In this document: positions 37,088-46,583 of the stretch, in pieces | Layout: each line of letters opens with the position of its first letter | How positions within the stretch are numbered: the first letter of the stretch is position 1 | Assembly: GCF_949774925.1 (NCBI RefSeq) | Contig: NZ_OX458932.1 | Location: 1,674,001-1,738,000 of the forward strand | DNA: 64,000 nt | Origin: Candidatus Methylacidiphilum fumarolicum | Lineage (GTDB): Bacteria > Verrucomicrobiota > Verrucomicrobiia > Methylacidiphilales > Methylacidiphilaceae | Direction: 5' to 3' | Translations under genes and position numbers: made by a program | Notes under the pieces: generated by a model | Database searches by the model: none | Seen by the model: only the letters and a program-made list of their open reading frames with translations | What the model was told of the DNA's origin: nothing

Positions 37088-38464
37088 ATGGAGAACATCA
37101 TTCAATTTGTCTATATTGCTTCAGCTTCTCTCTTCATTCTTTCCTTAAAATGGATGAGTGAAGTCAAAACGTCCAGATGGGGCAATTGGGCGGGAACAGC
37201 AGGTATGGCTCTGGCTATTTTGGCCACACTTCTAAAACCAGAAATTCACAGTTTTCTCTGGATCGCCATTGGTATAGTCATTGGGGCATCTATAGGTACG
37301 CCAATGGCTATGCTGATGCCAATGACAGCCGTGCCGCAACGAACTGCTCTATCTCACGCCTTCGGTGCTTTAGCGGCAGGCATCGTAGGAAGTGCTGAAT
37401 ATTTTCTGCACGGAGCCAATCTTTCCATGCCTCAACTTATTGTTTTATGCGTCGAAGTACTTTTAGGCTTTTTAACTTTTACCGGTAGTCTTCTGGCTTT
37501 CGGTAAACTTCAAGAAATCATTCCAACTAGACCTATTCTTTATCCAGGGAGAAATTTAGTAAGTCTTTCTGTTTTTGTTTTCAGCTTATTTTTAATCGCC
37601 TATTTAGTCATTAAAGGAGGCAGTCATCCTTTTCTTTTCGGTTTTATCGTATGCCTTTCTTTGCTCTTTGGCATTCTTTTAGTCTTGCCGATTGGCGGAG
37701 CTGACATGCCAACGGTTATCTCCATTCTTAACGCTTATGCGGGTCTTTCTTCTTCATTCATGGGCTTTTTGCTCAACAATAAGCTACTGATCATTGCTGG
37801 AGCACTAGATGGAAGTTCTGGACTGATCCTTTCCATTCAGATGTGTAAAGCAATGAACCGTTCCTTTACTAACGTTCTTTTTGGAGGAGTCGGGCAGATC
37901 CTTGAAGTAGCTGATCCATCAAGAGATGGTAAAATCGTTAAAAGCCTATCCCCTAGAGAAGCCTCCATTTTATTTGAAGCAGCTAAAAAAGTTGTGGTAG
38001 TGCCTGGATATGGTATGGCTGCGGCTCAAGCTCAGCATGTGGTAAAAGAACTAACAGATGTTCTAGAGAATAGAAATATCGAAGTAAAATTTGCTATTCA
38101 TCCTGTGGCTGGTAGAATGCCAGGACATATGAATGTGTTGCTAGCAGAAGCTGATGTACCCTACGATAAACTCGTTGAAATGGAAGAGATTAATCCCCTT
38201 TTTCCTGAAACAGACATCGTTTTGGTTGTTGGAGCCAATGATATTACCAACCCAGCCGCTAGGAAAAATCCAGGTTCCCCTTTATACGGCATGCCCATAT
38301 TGGATGTCGATAAGGCCAAACAGATTCTTTTCATCAAACGCAGCATGTCCACAGGATTTGCAGGTATTGATAATGATCTCTTTTATTCGCCAAAGACGAT
38401 CATGCTCTTTGGAGATGCGAAAAAGGTACTCAATGAGCTGGTAATCTCCATTAATTCCAATTAA
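37088..38464 (+). CDS. pntB: NAD(P) transhydrogenase subunit beta
   Basis: Membrane domain II plus NADP(H)-binding domain III, together coupling proton entry to NADPH formation. There are about nine helices in the first 260 residues (GGADMPTVISILNAYAGLSS is a conserved channel helix). Domain III carries VPGYGMAAAQAQHVVKEL, FAIHPVAGRMPGHMNVLLAE, VGANDITNPAA and IKRSMSTGFAG. The length of 458 residues is standard. In an autotrophic methanotroph it would supply NADPH for CO2 fixation and biosynthesis. Confidence 0.96.
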   Translation: MENIIQFVYIASASLFILSLKWMSEVKTSRWGNWAGTAGMALAILATLLKPEIHSFLWIAIGIVIGASIGTPMAMLMPMTAVPQRTALSHAFGALAAGIVGSAEYFLHGANLSMPQLIVLCVEVLLGFLTFTGSLLAFGKLQEIIPTRPILYPGRNLVSLSVFVFSLFLIAYLVIKGGSHPFLFGFIVCLSLLFGILLVLPIGGADMPTVISILNAYAGLSSSFMGFLLNNKLLIIAGALDGSSGLILSIQMCKAMNRSFTNVLFGGVGQILEVADPSRDGKIVKSLSPREASILFEAAKKVVVVPGYGMAAAQAQHVVKELTDVLENRNIEVKFAIHPVAGRMPGHMNVLLAEADVPYDKLVEMEEINPLFPETDIVLVVGANDITNPAARKNPGSPLYGMPILDVDKAKQILFIKRSMSTGFAGIDNDLFYSPKTIMLFGDAKKVLNELVISINSN

Positions 38465-38569
38465 ATCAGGCTTTTCTTTTTGAATAGGATATCTTTAGTT
38501 TTTTCTTAATCTTTTTCCTTGATCGCCTCCCTTCTCTTTTCCTATTCTTCTTACATCCTTCTGCTTCCT

Positions 38570-39151
38570 ATGAAAACAAATATTAAAGAATTGACCCAAA
38601 CAATCATCGACATGATCCCCACCTCTCTAAGATTCAATGCTCATGACGAAGCCGTTTTTCAAAAATTTAAACCTTTTCATGAAAAACTTTCTGAAAAATT
38701 CGTCAAAGGTTTTTACGATATATTGTTTGGCTATCCAACAACTCAAAGCATTTTTAAGCCGGATGAAAGACCTTTGCGAGAGCCCGATCTTCAGCGCTGG
38801 TGGCAAAGAACTATTACTGGACCTTTTGATATAAACTACTGGTCTTGGCAGGCCGCAGTTGGAGTCATTCATATCAAAAGGAAGGTCAAAAATCCCATGA
38901 TGATCTCCATTTGGGGATGGATTCTGCTTACCCTCCAAAAAGAGTTCTCCATGAATTACTCTCTCCAAGACACATTCGAGGCGATGGATTCTTGGCATAG
39001 GCTAGCCATTACAGTTGAGTCCCTTATTGCCGAAAGCTATCTCCATAATTATATCGTTGCATTAGCCCAATCAACTGGCACCGAGTTTGCCCTTCTCGAT
39101 AGACTGGTAGCCATAGAGGTAGCGGACATTGACCCGAAGAACCTGAGCTAA
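38570..39151 (+). CDS. Protoglobin-like single-domain globin
   Basis: 193-residue all-helical protein resembling the protoglobin/globin-sensor family. FYDILFGYPTTQSIFKPDER and LQRWWQRTITGPFDINYWSW precede AVGVIHIKRKVKNPMMISIW, whose histidine is the probable proximal haem ligand, and a final helix LHNYIVALAQSTG. No signalling domain is attached. Globins are known in Methylacidiphilum. The ATG at 38570 lacks an obvious binding site; an upstream TTG at 38519 is possible. It lies about 100 bases after pntB on the same strand, so co-transcription is possible. O2 or NO sensing is inferred. Confidence 0.75.
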   Translation: MKTNIKELTQTIIDMIPTSLRFNAHDEAVFQKFKPFHEKLSEKFVKGFYDILFGYPTTQSIFKPDERPLREPDLQRWWQRTITGPFDINYWSWQAAVGVIHIKRKVKNPMMISIWGWILLTLQKEFSMNYSLQDTFEAMDSWHRLAITVESLIAESYLHNYIVALAQSTGTEFALLDRLVAIEVADIDPKNLS

Positions 39152-39158
39152 TTGGAAC

Positions 39159-39917
39159 TCACGTTTGAATTTTAATATCCCTATACGCAGCGATACCAAT
39201 AAGAGTAAAGGGAATAGATTGTGTAAAAAGGAAAAGAACAACAAGAAGTACTCTAAAAAGAAAGGAAAGTCTTGGAGTTTGTTGATCCAATGACCATATC
39301 AAATAGGAAGAAATTAATCCAATAGCCCTACGATCATCATAGGTTGTTCCTCCAAGAGCAAAATACGCATCCATATCTTTCTTTGCGAGAGTCTCAGCTT
39401 TTGTGATATTTAAATCAAGGATCTTTCCTAAAAAGGGGTGCATAGAAAGGAAGCTTTTTGTGGCATTAGAAACATAAATTGTCGCAACAGTTAACCGGCT
39501 TTGATAGGTTGTGGTCGGAATAATATGAGGATTTGTCCATTCATAGGCTGGTTCAATTCCTAAGTTCCAGACAGCCCTTCTCGCTTGCTCAAAAGTGCGA
39601 TTTTCCCATTCCTCATTCCTAACCAATTCATAACCCCATCTGTTTATCTGATCCCTTCCAGCGGTTTTTGTAAATCCTAGACAGAAAAATGTGCTCACAA
39701 AAATAAAAGTCATTAAAGAGGCTATACCACAAAAGAAATGATGGACCAATTTGACTTTGAATGTCCGATTCCACAGTTGTGTATAGTGACTGGCGAGCCA
39801 CCAGCAGAAACCAGCAAGGAAAAAAGAAAACAGCAAGGTTAACCAAAAATAAAGAGGTCTTTGATAAAGAAACAAAAAAAAGGCTTCCCTTAACAAATTC
39901 AATCCATCTTTGATCAT
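39159..39917 (-). CDS. Membrane protein, paralogue of the 46584-47348 product (tubulin-like locus)
   Basis: Unrecognised 252-residue protein with two N-terminal helices (about 20-45 and 60-80), an extracytoplasmic middle, and one C-terminal helix pair. It shares with the product of 46584-47348 the pattern AS.YT.LWN..F...HH.FCG.A near residue 45-70, W...T (NRTFEQA/DWTLAQS), VA.IY..NA, and IG.AAY.DI...T at the end. The two paralogues form the two ends of a five-gene same-strand cluster with a tubulin-like gene. The function is unknown. It is convergent with the protoglobin gene, 7 bases apart. Confidence 0.72.
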   Translation of the reverse strand: MIKDGLNLLREAFFLFLYQRPLYFWLTLLFSFFLAGFCWWLASHYTQLWNRTFKVKLVHHFFCGIASLMTFIFVSTFFCLGFTKTAGRDQINRWGYELVRNEEWENRTFEQARRAVWNLGIEPAYEWTNPHIIPTTTYQSRLTVATIYVSNATKSFLSMHPFLGKILDLNITKAETLAKKDMDAYFALGGTTYDDRRAIGLISSYLIWSLDQQTPRLSFLFRVLLVVLFLFTQSIPFTLIGIAAYRDIKIQT

Positions 39918-40081
39918 GAACGCATCTGGGATTAATCCATGAAATTATAAAAAGTTTAGACACATCAGCTCTTAAACATTTTTATTTCTTTCCAACTGAC
40001 CTGTCTCTTTTCTCTAGGACAATGGGCTAAAAAGAAACGACCTTAGGCTTCCAAAAGGACACCGAATACTAGAAGCCTCCA

Positions 40082-41647
40082 TCAAGGAAATGGTGGAGGA
40101 GAGGAAGATGGAGGAGGCAAAGGAGGAGCACCAGGAGGAGGCCCATACCCTTCTGCAGGAGGAAAAGATCCAGGAATTTGAGGATAGGAAGGAGAAGATG
40201 CTGGCGGATTGGATGGAAATGGAGGAGGCGGAAGAGGTTGAGAAGAAGCGGTAGGCATATAAGGAGCTGGAGTTTGAGGGGATTGTGAAGACGGATTGAA
40301 TATTGGACTAGCCCCCGATAATGCTAATCTCCTGTTCTCTGCCATTTGTCTTAGTTCTTGTGAATATTGCTCTAATAATCTTTCTTTTTCTTCTCTTGCT
40401 TTTGCAGCAGCTCTTCGGAGTGCTGCGTTATGGGCTGCCACTCTTGCACGCCAAGCTCTTTTCTCCTTCTCATACGAATAATATCCTCCTCCTAACCCAC
40501 CAAGAATTAGTCCTCCCAGAGCTCCCCATCCGGCTCCAGCTCCTCCTCCAGCAAGTCCTCCAATAAGCGCTCCTCCCGCAGCCCCTATCCCCGCCCCTTC
40601 AGCAGCAGTCGTGGGTCCACCAGTTCCAGGCTGCAAATACTTAGGTTTTCGGCCAGGACTAGAAATCTCGGATTTTGCCTCCGCATAGACTTGAGCCACT
40701 TGCTTGTCAATTTCTTTAAGCCGATTGGCTAGATCTGTCCATTGATTGTCTTCTTGACTTAGGGCTGTAGCCAGATCATAAGCTGAATAGAGGACCGTTT
40801 TTTGTGTTCCTGGAATAGTTTGTTCTGGCACCGCCGCCCAAGGAAACTTGTTATCTTCATTCAAAAATTTCCATCCACCATCAGCTTGTTTTATCGCTTT
40901 TAGCTTCCAGTCAAGGGTAATAGGCTGATTAGCCTCAAAAGCAGTTCGTTTCTGGTCCTGATAATAGACCATACCGGGTTCTTGATCCAAGGTAAAGAGA
41001 AGATCTTTAATATGAGATTTTGCCCAAGGTTGAAGATCTTTAGGAACACCTTCCAATCTTTCTTTTCCGGGAAGCACAGGTCCAACAGGTACCCAAAAGA
41101 AAGTAAGCTGGGGTTGAACCGTAACCTCATAATTCAAATTCCACTGGCCATTCTGATCTTTAACAGCGCTCTTTTCTTTAATATCAACAAAAGTAAATCC
41201 CTTAGGAATTTGGGATTTAATAGCTTCTTCTGCCTGAACTAACGATGGTTTAGACTCCAAAACTTTAAAAATTCCCTTTGGACCATTTATCATTCCATTA
41301 AATAAAGGAATAACAAAAAGAAGAATCAAAATGGCGACAATAACGAGTCCAATGCCACCGATCAATGGGAACAAAGAACTAGAACTTCTAGATACATATC
41401 GTGTTACCTCTTCAAGAGGCTTTTTACAACTCTTACAAACAAATTCTACTCCCTCAGGAACTTCAGTGATTTTTCCTGCTTCCTCACATTCCCCAAAATT
41501 AATGCATTTGCCTTTTCTTATCCCTGTAGTTCTTGCCTTCGGAGCTGTCTTCTTTTCGACAAAAGGATCTTCTCCCTCTCTGTCTTCTATCAATCCGTTT
41601 TTGCCCAAGTCCTTAGAAATCTTTTCCTTTTTCAAATCAAATCTCAT
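40082..41647 (-). CDS. Zinc-ribbon, single-pass, glycine-zipper protein with proline-rich tail
   Basis: 521 residues. The N-terminal zinc ribbon (about 48-75) has two cysteine pairs: KCINFGECEE and FVCKSCKKPLEE. One membrane helix follows (about 93-115). An extracytoplasmic domain spans 120-290. Near residue 350 is a glycine zipper (GIGAAGGALIGGLAGGGAGA), followed by a basic Ala/Arg/Glu coiled coil. The last 85 residues are Pro/Ser-rich (PPPSSSPPPFP). The ribbon-plus-helix start is shared with the next upstream gene. This suggests a membrane-anchored partner of the tubulin-like protein, with the glycine zipper perhaps inserting in or oligomerising at a membrane. Confidence 0.78.
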   Translation of the reverse strand: MRFDLKKEKISKDLGKNGLIEDREGEDPFVEKKTAPKARTTGIRKGKCINFGECEEAGKITEVPEGVEFVCKSCKKPLEEVTRYVSRSSSSLFPLIGGIGLVIVAILILLFVIPLFNGMINGPKGIFKVLESKPSLVQAEEAIKSQIPKGFTFVDIKEKSAVKDQNGQWNLNYEVTVQPQLTFFWVPVGPVLPGKERLEGVPKDLQPWAKSHIKDLLFTLDQEPGMVYYQDQKRTAFEANQPITLDWKLKAIKQADGGWKFLNEDNKFPWAAVPEQTIPGTQKTVLYSAYDLATALSQEDNQWTDLANRLKEIDKQVAQVYAEAKSEISSPGRKPKYLQPGTGGPTTAAEGAGIGAAGGALIGGLAGGGAGAGWGALGGLILGGLGGGYYSYEKEKRAWRARVAAHNAALRRAAAKAREEKERLLEQYSQELRQMAENRRLALSGASPIFNPSSQSPQTPAPYMPTASSQPLPPPPFPSNPPASSPSYPQIPGSFPPAEGYGPPPGAPPLPPPSSSPPPFP

Positions 41648-41747
41648 AAAGGAAATTATCTTGTTTTATTGTATTTGAAAATTTAACAAAAGTCACTAAA
41701 AATATTCCCACTAAACCATACTTTTTTCTTTAATATTTTACTAAGCT

Positions 41748-43310
41748 TCAGTACTTTTTAGCACAAAGCCAAACTTCTACCCGTCTGTTTTTTTCCCTTC
41801 CTGCTTCCGTATCGTTCGAAGCAACTGGCATTTCCTCTCCTGCTCCAGCAACACTTACCACTATTATTCCCTCTTTCTTCAACGCATTGGCAACGCTCTG
41901 AGCCCTTTCAAAGGAAAGCCCTAGATTATAGGTGTGGTTTCCAACGTTGTCTGTAAAACCAATCAACAGCACTCCCTTGTCTTTATTGGCTGGTTCCGAA
42001 AGAAATTGTGCAAGTCTTTTGATGTCGACAATCCCTTTGTTATCTAATTCCTTGCTACCAAAACGAAACCGAATGTCAAAAGGCACTCTTTTGGCTCCCG
42101 TTACCAAACTTTTATATCTTTCCGAAGCATTAAGAGGAATGAGATTCCCCTCATCGGCTCCTGTTGTAGGAATCGATCCGCTGTTTGCTTCTTCTATGCC
42201 ACTGCCGACAAAACCCATGGATGAAACACACTTTTGACCTTGAGTGGATAAAACATAATGAATGAATTTTTGTATCCATGAACTATTTTTATCAGTGACA
42301 TACAAGTACAATCTAAAGGCTAATGGATACTCTTCTGTGCCAATGGTAAAGCGGTTTGGTTTGAAAGCCTCGGCTCCTTTCATAAACAAAGAAAGGATCT
42401 TTACATTTTCATTAGCTCCAAAAGGTTGTGAAACAGATGGATAATCTGCAATACCTAAGCTTGTTGGATTATCCGAAACCGCTTTTTTCATTTCTTCGAT
42501 CCCTATTGTTTTGACACGAGTCCTATCAATAGGCATGTGCCGAAAAAAACTGGAAAGAGTTTGATTGCTACAGGATGAGCGTTGATCAGGGACAAAGAGA
42601 ATAATTTCCCCTTGGTAAGGTAGATTTAATTCCTTCCAATGCGTAATATTGCCGGAAAAGATCTTCTCTAATTGTTCTAGGCTTAAGGAATTGAGAGGAT
42701 TCTGATTATTAACCATAACGGTAAGAGCACTCTGACCAATAACGATTTCATGGTCTGGAGCAGTCATATCAAAAGGAAATCTTTTCAATTCCTCAGCTTG
42801 AATTTTCCGACAGGAAATTAACAATTCATCTTTTGCCGATATCAAATGGACAAATCCATCGGTTGTCTTTTGAGTTAGAATATTAATAATGGCTTGCGTT
42901 TTATCTGGCAGGACAAAAGAAAGCTCAGTCGATTGAGGATTTCTTTCTCTCCAACCGATCTCCTGTCCCTTAAGGTCCTCATGTAAAAATCCCAAAACCA
43001 ATGGCCGAACAAGACTCCGAGCTAGACAATCTTCAGTGATGATGCTAAAAAGAAGCTTTGGCTGCAAAGAAGAAGTAAGGCCAGCTTTCTTCTTTACAGC
43101 AGAAGAGTTTTTGAAGAAAGAAAAAACTAACCCGGCAAGTATTACTCCCACCAATCCCAATAAAATAAAGGGAAATGGCAAAAGCAAACGTCTTTTCTTC
43201 CTTGATTGCCATTCCTCAAGAGGAATGAGGCGGTTACCACAATCAGGACAAACAAATTCTTTATCTGATTCAATCTCAATGACTACATGTTGGTCAGCCT
43301 TGAAGGACAA
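41748..43310 (-). CDS. Membrane-anchored PBP-like/OmpA-domain protein
   Basis: 520 residues. A half zinc ribbon (FVCPDCGNRLIPLEEW, only one cysteine pair) is followed by a membrane helix (about 43-65). A periplasmic-binding-protein-like domain of the PstS kind (about 85-360) contains VMVNNQNPLNSLSLEQLEKI and FSGNITHWKELN. The OmpA peptidoglycan-binding domain at the C terminus has FRFGSKELDNKGIVDIKRLA, LIGFTDNVGNHTYNLGLSFE and REKNRRVEVWL. It starts at a TTG and has an upstream stop, so the missing cysteine pair is not a start error. It probably ties the complex to the cell wall. Confidence 0.85.
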   Translation of the reverse strand: MSFKADQHVVIEIESDKEFVCPDCGNRLIPLEEWQSRKKRRLLLPFPFILLGLVGVILAGLVFSFFKNSSAVKKKAGLTSSLQPKLLFSIITEDCLARSLVRPLVLGFLHEDLKGQEIGWRERNPQSTELSFVLPDKTQAIINILTQKTTDGFVHLISAKDELLISCRKIQAEELKRFPFDMTAPDHEIVIGQSALTVMVNNQNPLNSLSLEQLEKIFSGNITHWKELNLPYQGEIILFVPDQRSSCSNQTLSSFFRHMPIDRTRVKTIGIEEMKKAVSDNPTSLGIADYPSVSQPFGANENVKILSLFMKGAEAFKPNRFTIGTEEYPLAFRLYLYVTDKNSSWIQKFIHYVLSTQGQKCVSSMGFVGSGIEEANSGSIPTTGADEGNLIPLNASERYKSLVTGAKRVPFDIRFRFGSKELDNKGIVDIKRLAQFLSEPANKDKGVLLIGFTDNVGNHTYNLGLSFERAQSVANALKKEGIIVVSVAGAGEEMPVASNDTEAGREKNRRVEVWLCAKKY

Positions 43311-43374
43311 TTTCCAAAATTATCGCAAATCCCTTTTCTTGTCATCGAAATGAAAAAATAGGATCACAGGGAGA

Positions 43375-46300
43375 TCATAGTTCGCCACGAACCTTTTTTA
43401 TCGCCAGTTTTCCCCAATCAGCCAATCTTCTTGATTTTAGATCAGTTGGCTTTATTGTTGCTCTCAAATTGTTGACTTTTTTGACAATCTCAGATTCGAT
43501 TTCTTTTCTTTTTGGCTCTAGCTTCATCTCTGGGCTTTTAAGCAATGCCTCAACCTTCTGCTCCAAAAGTATCCCTGCTTCTTCTCTGATATTGGAAAGG
43601 GCTTCAGAAAAATTGTCTCCTCCAAGATAGACAGGTTGATCAAACCCATATTCATCTTTTTGCATAAAGCCTAACTGGATCGCCCCAGTTTCAGTCTCAA
43701 TTTTTTGAAGCATTTCTCTTTCAGTACCATCTTCCTCTTTTTCCTTCAGGACCATTCCTAAAAGAAGAACGGGAGCTAACCTTTCTTCCAATTCTGTTCG
43801 AGTAGGAACAAAAAGCGAAGGAAGGGTTTGGCCATCCCCTTCAATATGCAACTCCATACGGGCTCTTTTCGAATCAGATCCATTAATTCTTTCTAAATAT
43901 TTGGACTTCAGAAAAGACATATGCTGGACAATGCGCAGAGGGAAAAGGTTCGTAATGCTCACAAGGATGATTTCATTGAGCCGAGTATCATTTTCAATAA
44001 ACTCTTTGCTTGGATTGCGAATACATTCAAAAAAGACTTCCTTGAGAACTTTGATGTAATCTTCCATTTCGGGAGCTTTTGGAAGGATAACTGTAAAATT
44101 TGATACAGCTATTTGTGCGGTAGGATTAATGCCTTGTCCAACTCTTCTTTTCTCATCCGAATTAAAGATAAGATAATTGCCTGCAGCCTTAACAACATTG
44201 TCTAAGTAGAGTCGAAGTGATTGCCTATCTGCATACCTCTCTTTTAATTTTTCTATAATACTTACTCCAATAAGCCGATCACTTTCGGTCTGCACTAAAT
44301 TGTTATGCGCAATCTTTGCATTTTCCATGCATTGTCTTTCTAGAGTATCGAGAAACACGGTCTTAGAGATCCTTTCATTTAGAGTTTTAAAATCGAGTTT
44401 TTCTCCAAGCTTCTCAGCAATAGCCGTTCTGACTCTTTGTGTTTGGGTAGTTGCTTCTTTTTGATCTTTAATCAATCTTTTTGTAACATTTTTAACAAGC
44501 TCCGGATCGTAAAAACGGATCACCTGTTTTCTTAAATCGATCATTGCCCCCTGATCTGAACAACGAACAGCTATTTGATCTTCAAATGCTTTAATGGATT
44601 CAGCAATCATCGATGCGGCCTTATCCACATCGGCCTTTAATAAAACGATTTCTTCAATAATCACAGGCAGGAATTTCTTGGCAAATTGCCAACCTTCTAT
44701 TTTTGTCCTCACCGTATAAAGATCTTGCAATACAGTAGAAGCCGCATCAAAAAGCCTTCTCCTTTTCCCAAACATATCCGAAATTACACCCACTTTGGCC
44801 CACTCTTTTTGTTGTTCCGACAATTTTTTGGCCAATTCCTCTTCCTGTGGTTTTAGTTTGGTGATTTCTTCTTCTATACGATCGAATCGAGCTTTTAAAT
44901 GAGGAATTAAAGCTCCAAGAAGAGAGCTGATTTCGTGAGCGGATTTTGTTCCATTAATCCAATCTGAAAAAAGCTCACGCTCCAATTTTTGCCTTATTTC
45001 TCTGGCCCTTTCTCTAGTTGATTGACTTACTGTCTCATAAAAAGCTTTAACTCCTTGTCCTCTGTATTGCTCTTGAAACCTTGTATCCAACAAGTTTTTC
45101 AATCGATCCAACCATTTGTCCGCTGTTTCCTTTCCCTGCACATATTCTTTTAAATTAGTCGTCACATTCATCCAATACCGGCTCACAGGCTGCCATTTTG
45201 AGCCTACCCCATCCGATTCAAGAATCGGAGAAGACAAGATGAAGTGTTCGTCGCTGAGCATCCATCGCTCAAGCTGTTCGGGGCTACTCACATAGCTCAC
45301 CATATCCAGATTACGTGGATCGGATAAAAAGCCATCAGTCTCAGACCAGTTGTTATAGCGAAGCTGCAAAGCCGCTTGTCGAGCAAATTGGAAGGCAATG
45401 TACTCAGAAATTTCCGATTCAGGGACAGAAAGCCTTTTGACACCAAAAGTTAAAAATCTTTTCGAACGAACAGGATCATTCGAACCGGGCAGCGTTTCAG
45501 GATTTCCGTCCCCATTTTCTGCATTCTCAGCCCGTCCGAGCGATTCCCAGTTAATGTTTCTGACTGTCACAATTTTTTGGTAAAGAAAATCAGCTAGAAT
45601 ATTAGGTATATCTTCTGAGATATCCACGGCCAGTCCGTTTTCGTTAAAATTGGTAAAAACATAACACCCATTGAAAGGCGTTTTGAGTTCTTCTAATTTT
45701 CTTCCATCCCCGGCAATGTCACAGGGATAAAACTTACCGATACTCAAAGCATTGAGTTCAAGCAAAGCGGCATAGCCATTGGCATGATAATTTCCTGTAT
45801 TCCAGTTAGGTTTCGGATGCTCTTCGGGCAATAACGTATAAAGGATAATTCGGTATTGAAGTGTATCGGGATAGTTTTTCCTTATTTGACTAACACAATC
45901 AATCAGTATCCCACTGCCTGTTCCACCCGCCAAGCCACAACAAACATGAAAAGTAACATCCTGTTGGCCACCTTTTTGAATTTCGTTTACAAGATGGGTA
46001 AGTCTGCGACAAAATTCGTCAGCATGACTGGCAAAAAGAAATCTTCCAAGCCTCCTTTTCTGCCCTCCGATGGCATCCCCAATAATACTATTGAGGATGT
46101 CTCTCCAAATGGTTTTGTCTCCAATCCAAGGCTGAATGCCAGGATAACTCGGCAGGTCCTCAAGGATTGAAGCCAAATTAGAAGATTTTATTAAAAGTTG
46201 ACTGGTTGGTGGAATTTGAACACTCTGTCCAAGAACTTTCCAACTAGGATCATCAAGACGCATCAGTTCATCGCTTGAATCGACATAAAGGTAAGAGAGC

Positions 46301-46413
46301 CGGACATTGGGAGGATCGATTTTCCTGAATTCTTGAAAGATGGTCTTTCGGAAAGCTCGTATAATTTTTCCTCCCGTTCCCCCCAAACCGATAATGAGAT
46401 GATTTGCATTCAT
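43375..46413 (-). CDS. Large tubulin/FtsZ-like GTPase (Tub_2-type)
   Basis: 1012-residue protein. The N terminus LIIGLGGTGGKIIRAFRKTI and the loop CCGLAGGTGSGILIDCVSQI at about 159-175 match the tubulin/FtsZ nucleotide fold (GGTGSG is the T4 phosphate-contacting signature). YRIILYTLLPEEHPKPNWNT and NGYAALLELNAL follow as in bacterial tubulin-like (PF13809) proteins. From about residue 420 to 720 long charged helices look like coiled coil (EEITKLKPQEEELAKKLSEQ). The rest is alpha/beta of unknown fold. It is three times the size of FtsZ and is clearly not the division FtsZ. It is the second gene of the five-gene cluster. Confidence 0.87.
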   Translation of the reverse strand: MNANHLIIGLGGTGGKIIRAFRKTIFQEFRKIDPPNVRLSYLYVDSSDELMRLDDPSWKVLGQSVQIPPTSQLLIKSSNLASILEDLPSYPGIQPWIGDKTIWRDILNSIIGDAIGGQKRRLGRFLFASHADEFCRRLTHLVNEIQKGGQQDVTFHVCCGLAGGTGSGILIDCVSQIRKNYPDTLQYRIILYTLLPEEHPKPNWNTGNYHANGYAALLELNALSIGKFYPCDIAGDGRKLEELKTPFNGCYVFTNFNENGLAVDISEDIPNILADFLYQKIVTVRNINWESLGRAENAENGDGNPETLPGSNDPVRSKRFLTFGVKRLSVPESEISEYIAFQFARQAALQLRYNNWSETDGFLSDPRNLDMVSYVSSPEQLERWMLSDEHFILSSPILESDGVGSKWQPVSRYWMNVTTNLKEYVQGKETADKWLDRLKNLLDTRFQEQYRGQGVKAFYETVSQSTRERAREIRQKLERELFSDWINGTKSAHEISSLLGALIPHLKARFDRIEEEITKLKPQEEELAKKLSEQQKEWAKVGVISDMFGKRRRLFDAASTVLQDLYTVRTKIEGWQFAKKFLPVIIEEIVLLKADVDKAASMIAESIKAFEDQIAVRCSDQGAMIDLRKQVIRFYDPELVKNVTKRLIKDQKEATTQTQRVRTAIAEKLGEKLDFKTLNERISKTVFLDTLERQCMENAKIAHNNLVQTESDRLIGVSIIEKLKERYADRQSLRLYLDNVVKAAGNYLIFNSDEKRRVGQGINPTAQIAVSNFTVILPKAPEMEDYIKVLKEVFFECIRNPSKEFIENDTRLNEIILVSITNLFPLRIVQHMSFLKSKYLERINGSDSKRARMELHIEGDGQTLPSLFVPTRTELEERLAPVLLLGMVLKEKEEDGTEREMLQKIETETGAIQLGFMQKDEYGFDQPVYLGGDNFSEALSNIREEAGILLEQKVEALLKSPEMKLEPKRKEIESEIVKKVNNLRATIKPTDLKSRRLADWGKLAIKKVRGEL

Positions 46414-46583
46414 TGTTTAGGTTCAATCCTTCTCCCCAAAGATCGAGATGTTTTTAATAGCTTCAAAACCGATGCGACCTTTCCCTTACAAAAAAGCAAA
46501 GATCCTTTCTGTCTTACTGTATTGTGTTAAAATAACCACATTTGTAAACACAGAACTTGTATTTTTTTTGGCTGCTAAAAAAA

